DNA from: Piscicola geometra
Lineage: Eukaryota > Annelida > Clitellata > Hirudinida > Piscicolidae
Length of the DNA stretch: 64,000 nt
Direction: 5' to 3'
Assembly: GCA_943735955.1 (NCBI GenBank)
Contig: OX030965.1
Span: 5,402,503-5,466,502, forward strand
Shown: positions 12,753 to 24,699 of the stretch, piece by piece
Layout of the letters: the number at the start of each line of letters is the position of its first letter
How positions within the stretch are numbered: position 1 is the stretch's first letter
The notes under the pieces: model-generated
Databases searched by the model: none
What the model saw: only the letters and a program-made list of their open reading frames with translations
Told to the model about the DNA's origin: nothing
Made by a program: the position numbers and the translations under genes

Positions 12753-13462
12753 GGTGATTTTGGTTGAAAGATTAGATTAAAGCGAGTGTGTTTTTTTTGG
12801 GGTTTTATTCTGTTGGTGTGGTCAGTTTTTTTGGTTCTTCCTAATTGAAAAAATTGATAAAAATTATATTGATAAAAAAACTATTACTTATAAAAAAAAT
12901 TGCATTTGTGTTTTCATGCAAACCTGTGATATTCTTGTTTGCAAAGTGCTTGCAAAATAGCCATTGGTCATTATCATAAAAACTGGACAAGTCTTAGGAT
13001 ATGGAATATAGATTTTTAAAATTAAAAAATACTTCAAAATTACCAATTGTTTTATAGATTCATTTTCAGATATGTTTTGCATTTGAGTTTCAATACGATC
13101 TTTAATTAGTATTTTTTTTACCTGTATTAAAACAGGAAACTTCAGTTCACTTTTAAGTAGAAAAAAGCAATTGCCGAAGCCCCATATGTAAGTTTTACAC
13201 TTTAAAAACTTAAAAATGTAAAGAAAACGACTTTTGAAAATGGCAAAAATTTGAATCAGAATTAAAAAATAATTATTAAAGATATTTTATGAATTCTAGA
13301 TCTTCACATAACAGAAAAAAACTTGTTTTGAATAACATTTTTTGTATTAAATAATCTCAAGCTTTTAAAAGCAAATATTTTATTTTTTCAATTTAATGTT
13401 TTTAAAAAAATATTTCTTTAATGAAAAGCAAATAAAAAACTATTTCTTATATATTTAAAGTT
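12753..13462. promoter_or_regulatory. Divergent intergenic region between the nicotinic receptor and PDZD11 genes
   Basis: The two start codons face away from each other, 710 bp apart, so both promoters must lie here or in unseen 5' exons. The sequence is AT-rich and I could not identify a TATA box or factor site with confidence. Confidence 0.5.
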
Positions 13463-16400
13463 ATGATGCACCAGTCACCTCCCCCATACGAGCACCCTCC
13501 TCCCTGGATCCCACCCCAACAAGTGCCCATGAAGCCATTCCACTTCTATGAAATAACTAACAAATAAATCAATTAAATTTCTCAATTGAAAATGAAATTA
13601 TCCACTTTAAAGCAAAATTAACTCTGCTTACCGGCACTTTTATCTTTTCTTTTCTACCCCCCTTCTCTTCTTCCACAACCTTCCTACAGAGAGCAAACAA
13701 TCCACTCTACGACAACGATTTGCGTTGTTTTCTTCCCCGCAGGGTGTGTCTCAGAAGGGCACAAATCACTGACACTGTGTGTGGGTGGGTGGATGCGAAG
13801 GGCAAGTGTGGTAGTAGATGTCGATGATTGGTGGGAAAAGGGGTGTTGTTGGTGGCTAGGAATGGATGGATGGATTGGTGGGACAAGGGAGAATGAAAAT
13901 GAGTCTCATCATCAGCATCATCATCAACAGCAGCAGCATCATTATCATCATCACAGCTTGGCTTCAATGTGAGAGGAGGAGAAGAGATGATGCCTGGAAT
14001 GTATGTCACAGGGGTGAGTGATGATATCAAGAGTGAATAATATAAATAATATTATTAGTATTTTTTTCATTCTTCTTATTATTAAATGTAATGTAATATA
14101 TCAATTTATTTTAGTTTTTATTGTTACTTTTAATGACTTTCTTAAGGTGAGTCCTGAATCAGAGGCTGACAGACTGGGAGTGAGGGAAGGAGACCAGGTT
14201 GGATAAATGAATGGATGAGTTGATGAATGGATGGATGAGTTGATGAATGAATGGATGGATGAGTTGATGGATGGATGAATGGATGAGTTGATGGATGAAT
14301 GAATGAGTTGATGAATGAATGGATGAGTTGATGAATGGATGGAAGAGTTGATGGATGAATGGATGGATGAGTTGATGGATGAATGGATGGATGAGTTGAT
14401 GGATGGATGAATGGATGAGTTGATGAATGTATGGATGAGTAGATGGATGAATGGATGAGTTGATGGATGAATGGATGGATGAGTTGATGGATGAATGGAT
14501 GGATGAGTTGATGGATGAATGGGTGGATGAGTTGATGGATGAATGGATGGATGAGTTGATGGATGAATAGATGGATGAGTTGATGGATGAATGGATGGAT
14601 GAGTTGATGGATGGATGGGTGGAAGAGTTGATGAATGAATGGATGAGTTGATGGATGAATGGATGAGTTGATGAATGGATGGATGAGTTGATGGATGAAT
14701 GGGTGGATGAGTTGATGGATGAGTTGATGGATGAATGGATGGATGAGTTGATGGATGGATGAATGGATGAGTTGATGAATGAATGAATGAGTTGATGAAT
14801 AAATGGATGAGTTGATGGATGAATGGATGGATGAGTTGATGGATGAATGGGTGGATGAGTTGATGGATGAATGGATGGATGAGTTGATGGATGAATGGAT
14901 GGATGAGTTGATGGATGAATGGGTGGATGAGTTGATGGATGAATAGATGGATGAATAGATGGATGAGTTGATGGATGAATGGGTAGATGAGTTGATGAAT
15001 GGATGGAAGAGTTGATGGATGAATGGATGGATGAGTTGATGGATGAATGGATGGAAGAGTTGATGGATGAATGGATGGATGAGTTGATGGATGAATGGAT
15101 GGATGAGTTGATGGATGAATGGATGAGTTGATGAATGAATGGATGAGTAGATGGATGAATGGATGGATGAGTTGATGGATGAATGGATGGAAGAGTTGAT
15201 GGATGAATGGATGGAAGAGTTGATGGATGAATGGATGGATGAGTTGATGGATGAATGAGTTGATGGATGAATGGATGGATGAGTTGATGGATGAATGGAT
15301 GGATGAGTTGATGGATGAATGGATGGATGAGTTGATGGATGAATGGATGAGTTGATGAATGAATGGATGAGTTGATGAATGAATGGATGAGTTGATGAAT
15401 GAATGGATGGATGAGTTGATGGACGAATGGATGGATGAGTTGATGGATGAATGGATGGATGAGTTGATGGATGAATGGATGGATGAGTTGATGGATGAAT
15501 GGATGGAAGAGTTGATGGATGAATGGATGGAAGAGTTGATGGATGAATGAGTTGATGGATGAATGGATGGATGAGTTGATGGATGAATGGATGGATGAGT
15601 TGATGGATGAATGGATGGATGAGTTGATGGATGAATGGATGGATGAGTTGATGGATGAATGGATGGAAGAGTTGATGGATGAATGGATGGAAGAGTTGAT
15701 GGATGAATGAGTTGATGGATGAATGGATGAGTTGATGAATGAATGGATGGATGAGTTGATGGATGAATGGATGGATGAGTTGATGGATGAATGGATGGAT
15801 GAGTTGATGAATGAATGGATGGATGAGTTGATGGATGAATGGATGAGTTGATGGATGAATGGATGGAAGAGTTGATGGATGAATGAGTTGATGGATGAAT
15901 GGATGAGTTGATGAATGAATGGATGGATGAGTTGATGAATGAATGGATGGATGAGTTGATGGATGAATGGATGGATGAGTTGATGGATGAATGGATGGAA
16001 GAGTTGATGGATGAATGGATGGATGAGTTGATGGATGAATGGATGAGTTGATGGATGAATGGATGGAAGAGTTGATGGATGAATGGATGGAAGAGTTGAT
16101 GGATGAATGAGTTGATGGATGAATGGATGAGTTGATGAATGAATGGATGGATGAGTTGATGAATGAATGGATGGATGAGTTGATGAATGAATGGAATGAA
16201 TTGATGGATGGATGAATGGATGGATAGATAGATAGCTGAATGAATGGATAGATTGATTGATGGAAAGAAAAGGATAAAGCAATGAAAGAATGGATAGATG
16301 TAGAAATGAATAACGCATGCATGAATGAATTAATGGATGATGCATACATGCACACTTTCAGATAATGTCGGTGAATGGCATCAGTTTCGAGAACATTGAA

Positions 16401-16886
16401 CACACTAAGGTCTCTATTAGAGCTACAATGATAGTATAAATAAATTTTTAACTTCATTAATAATAAAAACAATAAGATAAATAATAAGTTATACTATTTT
16501 TCCCATTCTTATCAGGCAGTTGGAATTCTGAAGAGTAGTTTAGAGGTTGACATGATTCTGAGGTTCTTTCCCTACAGTAAGTATCATTATCAGCATCATC
16601 AGCATCAGTATCATCATCAGCATCATCAGCATCAGTATCATCATCAGCATCATCAGCATCAGTATCATCAGCAGCATCATCTGCACCACCACCGTATCAA
16701 AATCAAAATCTTTCAAAGCACTTTATTTGTGCTCATTTTGTATTTGACCTCGTTTGCTTGACCTCAATCTTGGGGATAAGGTGTGACTATAATTTGGTAG
16801 AAGGTTGAGTGAAGAAAGAACTTTAATATTTTAATTTGAATATATTATTTGCAGTATACCGAAAAGCCACCAGACTGACGGGGTGA
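13463..16886 (+). CDS. PDZD11: PDZ domain-containing protein 11 orthologue
   Basis: Seven exons give 131 residues (human about 140): 13463-13522, 13690-13776, 13957-14013, 14147-14197, 16362-16409, 16516-16576 and 16855-16886. All phases fit. The N-terminus ([13 protein letters not shown]) matches the proline-rich segment that in vertebrate PDZD11 binds WW domains of PLEKHA proteins, and it holds a PPxY motif. The single PDZ domain follows: carboxylate-binding loop LGFNVRGG, then [22 protein letters not shown] and AVGILKSS, ending in RFFPY. The last exon encodes [10 protein letters not shown]. In vertebrates the protein helps sort or anchor plasma-membrane pumps and transporters. The oddity is the intron after GDQ, 2164 bp long and almost wholly a 24-bp minisatellite. 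The donor at 16410 (GTCTCT) is weak. Identity rests on the paired N-terminal motif and the PDZ plus RFFPY ending. Confidence 0.9.
14198..16260. repeat. 24-bp minisatellite filling a PDZD11 intron
   Basis: The unit ggatgaatggatggatgagt plus tgat is repeated about 80 times with single-base and short-unit variants (tggaagagt, gggtgga). Because 24 is divisible by 3, two overlapping minus-strand frames stay open for more than 700 codons of Ile/His/Ser/Pro. They have no other sign of being genes. The array ends about 100 bp before the exon at 16362. Confidence 0.95.
16572..16690. repeat. CAT/CAG-type microsatellite in the last PDZD11 intron
   Basis: Repeats of catcatcagcatcagtat (18 bp) start directly after the donor at 16577. 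Confidence 0.85.
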
Positions 16887-18528
16887 CGATGATTCTGAAG
16901 ACCTGTCAAACTACCATTTACCCCAATGCTACCTCATTCAGAATCATCCCATCATACCCACCATTCACTCTTATTCACTTTTCATACTATTTCACTCTTC
17001 CCTCATCATCATGTTCCATCATTTCACCCCCAAACCGATGCAAACTTCTGCTTTATAGTTCCACACCTGATCTTGATTAATCAAACGATTTTAAAACTTT
17101 CAAATTTTTTTGTTGTTGATTTGGATGATAATGTCGCAGACCATTTTTAGTATTCTTTTTTATCCTCAATTTGTTTTTCGAGTTTTTAAAAAAATGTGTT
17201 TTTTGACGTGGTATAGATAAAAGCAATCATGTCTCATTATCTATGGATTTTCCAGTCATTATATGAATTTGAATGATTTTAAAAATTAGGTTTAATACTT
17301 ATTTAAAAAAAATATTAACTTAATTCAGGAAACAAAACTGTTTCTAATTTAAAATGCAAAAATATATTTATTTTTTTAGATAAAAAAATGACTAAGGCAT
17401 TTTTCTTCGAATAATCTTTAAAATATTTTTTATTTTTCTTGAAGTCATAAATCACTTTTTAAGGTTATTAAATAAATCCAGGCGAAAATTTAAATAATAA
17501 ATGAAGCAATGTGTTGTGGAGAAATGTTTAAAGCTTAAAAAACAAAAATTATATTTTGGAATTTGGTTAGTTTTTTATTAATACTTTTAAACTTCATCCA
17601 CACTAAGCGGCTTCTTAATACTTTATATTTAAAGTGGATGATTTAATGGCAGTCATTTTAATTGGTTTTTCAATAGACCCTAGGAATTTTCGTCTTAAAT
17701 TATGAATACATAATCAAATTCTTGAATATATAATCCGCTTCATGAATACTCAAAGATCGATGATCAGTTTTTTAAAAAATCTACCGTAAATCTTAGAAGA
17801 ATTTTTTTTTTGAATTTTCTTACTTATTCATTCATTTCCATCCCAGAATTCAACGTTTCCATTCTCAGACTAACTTTCATTCTCAATCTCAACCCATCCA
17901 CCCCTTCTTCATTCCATAAATTTCTGGCAGGAATTAGGAAAGAGAGAAAGGAAAACAAATATATAAAAATATAGGAAGAAAAAGATGAGGATAAACAAAA
18001 GTAAGATAGAAAAAAAGATTTTAAAAAACTGAAAGAAAAATAATGAAAGTGAGGTAAAGAGGGGAGGGTCAGCAATCTAGTCTAGAATGCACCCCTGAAA
18101 CCCCTCCCCAGGAAGTCAGCATGCCAGTCTCTGGTGCCAGAGGATGAAGTGAGTGGCGCTATAAAAAGAGTTTAGTTGAGCAATAGGCGAGATAAAATAT
18201 ACAATTTTAATATAATATATGTGTTGTGTTATAATAGATAGTATTTAATACAATATTAGTATAATATATAATTAGGTTTGGGAGGTGAGTAGTGGTTGAG
18301 AGTAGGAATGCTTCAATTGAGATTGAAGCTTTTGGAGGTATGCCAGCAAATTGACTTTTCAAGGAATCAGACAAGGTATTTCACTTTAATTTTCAATTAT
18401 TACCCGCTATAACAATTCTACTGATTCACGTAACAAATTCAAGAATCTACCAAAAATACTTTACAATTTGAAAAGTAAGTAAAAGTAAAAGTAGTTCAAA
18501 CGTAGTTACCAACAATTCACTCAGTCAG
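16887..18528. other. Intergenic AT-rich stretch
   Basis: Downstream of PDZD11 I see no exon with both splice sites and a family motif. A short open frame on the minus strand near 17824-18075 is Ser/Phe-rich and looks spurious. Confidence 0.4.
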
Positions 18529-19426
18529 TCAACGATTAAAGAATCGAGGTGCTTTATGTTTATGTATATGAATGACGTCATGACGAGGATGAGATCTGAT
18601 TGGGCGGAGGTTGATGACTTGGCAGATCGTGATTGTAGGAAGGAAAACTCGCTTTCCAGAAGAACTGCATGGATGGAGTGGTGGAGGGAAAGGGTGGGTA
18701 TAAAGATGGATGGATGAATGAATAATTATTTAAAAAATTTAATAGATGGTTGATTATTTAAACGTCTTTGCTTCACATTTCTTTGTGGCTAATAACAATA
18801 ATGTTTATACTTATTATAAGATGGAAGCAATAAAAACTTGGCAAATTGATCATTAGGGAAGAAAAAAAGAAAAAAATGATTAATTAATTGGTGGGTGGGT
18901 GGAGGGAAGGTGAGGGACACAATTGGCTCTGAATGGTGTGGAGTAATAGGATTCATTAATCGATAGAGACGTGATTTGTGGCTTGATAAGGCATTGATTT
19001 AGCAGGCAGTTCTTCAGGTGATGGTGATGGATGGATGGATGGGTGGGATTAGTGTGTTTCAAGTGCTGCATTCGAATGAGTGATCGAGGGCTGCAAAGAC
19101 AATTTCAGTAATCTGCTTAGCATTTAAGTGCTTTTATTTTGCGTGTTTAAATACTGGCTTTATTCCAAAAATTAGATTTTTTAAAACGTCTTTTAAAATC
19201 TTTTTAAAGCCTTTTAATCCACTTTTCAAATTTCCCGTTCATCTTCTTTTTCATCCATCACCATTTTCTTCCATCAACCCATCTACCCTTCCATCCATTC
19301 TTCTGCCATCCCATTTATCTACGCACTTACCTCCTTCCAAGCCCTCCCATCCACCCACACTTGACACAGGTGTAGTTGGGGTTGTGAGCTGAACATCTAT
19401 GACACACCAATGGCTCCTGGCAGTAC
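18529..19426 (-). CDS. 3' fragment of an unrecognised Cys-rich protein gene (two exons)
   Basis: Exon 19331-19426 has a gatgaag acceptor and a strong GTAAGTG donor. It reads YCQEPLVCHRCSAHNPNYTC, then VKCGW, with a C-x2-C-x8-C-x2-C arrangement that could bind zinc or form disulfides. It joins in phase to 18529-18664 (ccatgcag acceptor), which stays open for 44 codons (SSSGKRVFLPTITICQVINL onwards) to a TGA at 18529-18531. I do not recognise the family. Upstream exons were not found. The last EB-gene exon at 27476 ends in a phase that does not join 19426 directly, so this is either a separate gene or needs further exons. Confidence 0.4.
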
Positions 19427-22400
19427 CTTCATCATTAAAAGAATTATAATAAACAATAATAGAACTAATAATAAACTTCTTATTATAACCATTAAAAAAA
19501 TAATAAACTCACAATAATAAGCATAAAATAATAAATATTTTAGTAAAAAATAATTACTAAAAAATTAATGAGTAAATTCTTTTCAATCTATGATGAGTAA
19601 AAAAAATATTTTAAAAATTGTGGAAAAATATATTTCTATTTTTTACTTGAGAAATTCAATACTAATTGTATTAGCATCACCTCTTCTCCCTTTCACACCT
19701 TGAACCCAGAGGTAGGTTGATGATGGCTGTGGTGTGTATAGTTGGTGTGCATGGATGGTATAGTGGGAAGTGTCGGTGTGGTGTGGAGTAGTGGTGTGAA
19801 ATATTGGTTTAGAGTAGTGGTGTGCAGTGTCAGTAATGTTTTTTTGGTGAATAATGGTGGCATATAGCGTGTTAAAGTGGTGATAAAATGTTTAAATGGT
19901 GATGCAGTTTTGGCGTGATGAACCCGTATTTCAGAATGACCAAATGAATAATAAATTGATGAATTGAAGGATCAGATGAGTGGTGGAACAGATGCTGGAG
20001 ACAGAAGTTTGAGCACTGGCCAATAAACGATTAATAGTTCTATGCCGTGACTCTGCTAGTACACTTCGTCATCCCATCTTATTATATTTAAATTTAAAAA
20101 AATTATTTTTTATTTTACATTTCGACTCTTTATGAAACACACAACTCGACGCATATAAACTCCCCAAGGCACTAAAATTCCACACCCACTCCAACACTAC
20201 ACTCAACTAAATTAAAACCAATTCGAAGGTTGAACCGTCTCCAACCTTACACCAACCACAAATCCACACCAACCACAAATCCACACCAACCAAAAAACCA
20301 CACCAACCACAAATCCATACCATCCACAAAAGCACAAGCACGTACTCTGAATGAATACTTTTAAATCTTCAAAAATAACTTTTCAATTATTTTCTATTAG
20401 TGAAACTTTTAAAGAAAAGCACAATGTTTCGAGTAAAGTGGTTTCATCAGAAAATTCAGCGAAAGTTTTTGGAAATTGATTTGAATTGTTTTTTAATTAT
20501 AAAAATTAATGGACTGCTTTCAATTCAATTAGCACTTGCTCCGGAAAAAAAATTAATGTTTAGAAATTACTTTTTTTATCAAGTTTGAAACACGTCAATA
20601 ATTCAAAGAAATGCACTTATGAATTTGTAAATGCATTTTGAAATTTTCTTAGACAACCTTATAACTTTCAAAAAATATCCTAAATTAATTTATACTCACA
20701 AGATACTCATTAATTATTTGTGAAGATGTTTAAAATAGACTTTTTTGCTATATTCAAAAAAATATAAATATAACTATTTATTCGCAGTCATTAACTCCAT
20801 CTTCAGTCATCACCCTATTCATTTCCTGGTACCACATTGATTTTCCTAATGCGGTTCACTCAAGCATCTAAACTCCAGTTCATTCTTTTTGTTTGTGTTC
20901 AGACCCGCATTAGTCTCACTGACTGATTCTTTCTCTCAACTTCTACTCTTTCTACATACCTCATTCCACTTTTCCCTCCCCTTCCTTTTTTCACTTTTCC
21001 CATCCACCCCCCCCCCCCCTCTTCTTTTCATACTTTTTTCATTAATTATTTCCACCTTCTACCTTCTCTCACCCCACACCAACACTCCACAATTGCAAAT
21101 CCTCCATTTCACTCTCCAGACCAATCCATCAAAGTCTCTTCATTAAACCTCACCATCCCTCTTCTTTTTCAGCCCGCGTATGTTGAATCTTCCTGAGACA
21201 TCATTTGTTTCTGCCTCAACATCCCCGCGATAACTCTTTAATAAATAATTCTTCCATAAATCTTCTTCGTGACACCTCTCCCACTCCCTGCATCTTCCGT
21301 TTGTATTTCGAATTGTCTCGTCTTGGCCTTTTACTTGATATATTTACTTGATATACTTGTATATCTCTATATATATATATGTGTATGTATGAATTCAATT
21401 CATCTACAAAATTAAAATATGAGTTTTTTGTTTGTTTTCTATTAAAATATAGTTATTTTTTAAAAAATTACAAAAATAACTCCTATTTCAAAAACTACAT
21501 TATCAAAAACAACTGCATCACGACTCCAAAAATCAACAACTCCATCTACAGCAATCAACAACAACACCAGCAACAGCAATCAACAACAACCCTAGCAACA
21601 ATCAACAACAACAAAGCTTTTTTTGAAGCTATGAAGAATGGCAAGCCGCTCGATTAATGGACACGTGACAAGAGAGAAGAAAAGAAAAGATGAGAAGTTT
21701 GAGAGAAGAGGGGTGTGGAGAAATTGGTAAAGAAAAGATGGGGTTGAAGATAAATAGGTGGGATAATGTGGGTTTCTGAAGAAGGATAGGTGAGAAGGGA
21801 TGCGTGTGAAATGCATGGATGAAGGAAGAGGGATGCAGTGGACAGCTCCAGGGATTTGCTTATATTTCATGCTTGAGTGGAGAAGGTATGTTAGCTGAGA
21901 GGGTAGATTGATGAGGTATTGCTAGTCGTTGGGATGGTGTGGTGGTGGTGGTGATAGTTGTGATGATGGGGTGGCGGTAGTGATAGAAGTGGTCTTTGGG
22001 ATGGGGGGGGGGGGTAGTGATAGTTGTAATGGTGTAGAGTGGCAGTACTATTTGTAATGGTATGATGGAAGTAGTGATATTTGTGATGGTGTTGTGATAG
22101 TAGTGATGGTGTGCTTGTAGTGGGGCTTAAGTTGATTGACGGCATTGTTGTAGTGGTATTCATTGTGCCTAGATGATGTTTATTGGCTTTGTAAATTAAT
22201 GGGAAAGTTTTGCGAGCCTTCTTTTGTCTGAAGATGGCGCATTAGAAGTTTTATTGTATGAAAAAATAGCTTTTTAAAAATTAAAATGGCAATAAAACTA
22301 TTAATGACAAATGATATAATAATATTTATCTTAATAAAAGTAATAATATTAAAAAAATTATATTAATTCTAATAATCACCACTACTATTAATATCTTATA

Positions 22401-22967
22401 ATTATTATCATATTTCATTATAATTATAAGATAGTAGTAGTAGCAACAATTGCAGGTATATGCAAGCACGACATCTCGTCTGCAAAGCACGTCAGAAATA
22501 ATTGCGACAAGTTTGACAGGCGATTAAAGTCTGAAGGCTCGCAATGAATAGCCTTTTTGACAATCGTCAGAATTGTCATTAATTTTTTTAAGAAACAAAA
22601 GTTTTTACTTTTTTTTATTTCTCTAATTTAAAAAACTGAAATATAATTTAATACATTAAAATGGAAGTATAATTCGATAGATTCTTATTCATTACATTCA
22701 CAAAATTCAACTAAATGCGTTACAAACCAATGAGATTTAGCATTTGAATATTTTTAAACCACAAGATAATGATATAGGAAATTAAATATTTGGGGGAAAA
22801 ACAGCCAAGAAACAATTAAGAAAGTAATGAAAGTTTCTTTTTGTCTTTAAATAATAGATTTTTTTGTTTCCTGAAGTTGCGAAAGAATCGATTGTGTGGA
22901 AGAGGTTGCAGCTGAAGTGATCCGAAGATGATGAATAAGGCGGTAATTGTTTGGGCGTGGAAGGAGG
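19427..22967. other. Repeat-rich, probably non-coding stretch
   Basis: It contains GGTGT-rich, poly-C (about 21009-21018 and 22005-22012), CAA/CAG-rich (about 21550-21615) and TGATGGTGGT-rich sequence. A minus-strand frame near 22440-22585 of about 50 codons has no recognisable motif. No gene is supported. Confidence 0.4.
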
Positions 22968-23252
22968 GTGAAAGAATGGACGAGGAATGGATGGATGGAA
23001 GAGGAATGGGTGGATGAGGATTGGATGGATGAGGAATGGATGGATGAGAAATGGATGGATGAGGGATGGATGGGTGAGGAATGGATGGATGAGGAATGGA
23101 TGGATGAGGGATGGATGGGTGAGAAATGGGTGGATGAGGAATGGATGGATGAGGAATGGATAGATGAAGAATGGATGGATGAGAAATGGATGGATGAGAA
23201 ATGGATGGATGAGGAATGGGTGGATGAGGAATGGATGGATGAGGAATGCGAC
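22968..23252. repeat. 15-bp minisatellite (GAGGAATGGATGGAT)
   Basis: About 18 units with variants gagaaatggatggat and gagggatggatgggt. The 15-bp period keeps frames open on both strands (DEEWM repeats on plus). This looks like a satellite rather than a gene. Further GGATG-rich sequence continues to about 23850. Confidence 0.9.
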
Positions 23253-24224
23253 CGATGAAAAGAATAGATAAAAAAAGAGTTTTAAAGTTACTTTAATTTG
23301 TTTAATGGATAACAAATAGAATAATAGATAAATTAATGGAAAGGTGAAGAAATGGATGGGTGGATGAGTTGAAGTTGGCTAATTTTAATGATAGGTGGAT
23401 AGTTGAAGAAATGCGTTAAAAGATAGAAGGATAGGTTGTTGGATAGATTTAAATATTGATTGATGGACAGATAGATAGATTGATGGAAAGATGGATGTCC
23501 GGAGAGGGATGAGTACTGAAATGTAATTTAGCCCTTGAGTGAACTTCATATGCATGCAGTTAGGCATTTCGAACACAGCGAGTGCTCAAGGAAATTGATA
23601 AAGTGGGTGGTTGGAAGGGTGGTTGGAAGATGCTTGAGCGGATGGGCGGATGAAACGGGGGTGGATGGGTAGATAGAATGGTGATTGGATGGGTAGATAA
23701 AATAATGGTTAGATGTGTGGATAGAGTAATGGTTGGATGGGAGGATAGAATGGTGGTGGATGGGATGATGGGTCGGTCGGTGGATGACTATGTATTAAAA
23801 ATGGATGGATGGTTGAATGAGTGGATAAAAATCAGAAAATGAGTTTTTATAAAAATATAATGTTTTTTTATAAAACCGACGAATTAATGGATTCAGAAAC
23901 AAACAAAGAGTAGGCATTGATTTTTGTTTAGAAATACACAGACAATTAGCATTTTAAAAGAAAATGTTAATAATATATTGTATTTGTGCATGAATAGAAA
24001 AAAGAATGAAAAAGATTCATAATAAAAATGTGAAAATAACTAATTTAAAACAAAAAATTGAAAAAAGTGAAATAAGAATGATTAATGGAGTAGAAAAGAA
24101 TGAAAGACAGTTGAATAAAAGAGGAAAAAAAAGCAAAACTATGGTGGGTAATCTTTATAAATGACGCAGCCTCAATAAAACAGGAATTGTATGAATGATG
24201 TATGAAAGAATTAGCAGGGTGGTA

Positions 24225-24560
24225 TGCTTGTAGAAGTGGTGGTGGTAGAGAAGATAGGGGTAGAAGGGAGGGTGGTGATGAAAGGGTGGTGGAAGAGGTG
24301 CTGGTGGAAGAGGTGGTGGTGGAGGTGGTGGGGGTGGAAAAGGTGGTGGTGGATAGAAGGGTGGTGGTGGAAGGGAGAGGGTGGTGATGAAAGGAAAGAT
24401 GGTGGTGGATAGAAGGGTGGTGGTGGAAGGGAGGGTGGTGATGAAAGGGAGGAAGGTGTTGAATGAGGTGGTGGTGAATGAGGTGGTGGTGAATGAGGTG
24501 GTGGTGGAGGAGGTGGTGGTGGAGGAGGTGGTGGTGGAGGTGGTAGTAGAAATAATGATG
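24225..24560. repeat. GGTGGT/GGTGGA purine-rich repeat
   Basis: Irregular GGTGGTGGAAG units cover the block. On the minus strand one frame reads proline-rich and stays open into a more complex, GC-richer piece at about 24570-24645. That frame could be a coding exon of the EB gene but has no good acceptor. Confidence 0.6.
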
Positions 24561-24699
24561 GTGTGTGTTTGAAGCTCCCGTGGCAGTGGTGGTGAGTGTT
24601 GTAGTTATTGTGATGGCTTGTCGTGCCGCGGGGAAAGAAGGAGCCTCCTCACCCCTTATGTGCGCCCATTCGGTGATGATGATGATGATGATGATGATG

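Noticed and set aside
14142..16472. Two overlapping minus-strand frames of 776 and 728 codons rich in Ile, His, Ser and Pro
   Set aside because: They are read from a 24-bp minisatellite whose period is divisible by three. They lie inside a PDZD11 intron and have no non-repetitive coding part.
22440..22585. Minus-strand frame of about 50 codons (MTILTIVKKAIHCEPSDF)
   Set aside because: It is short, unsupported by splice sites, and resembles nothing I know.
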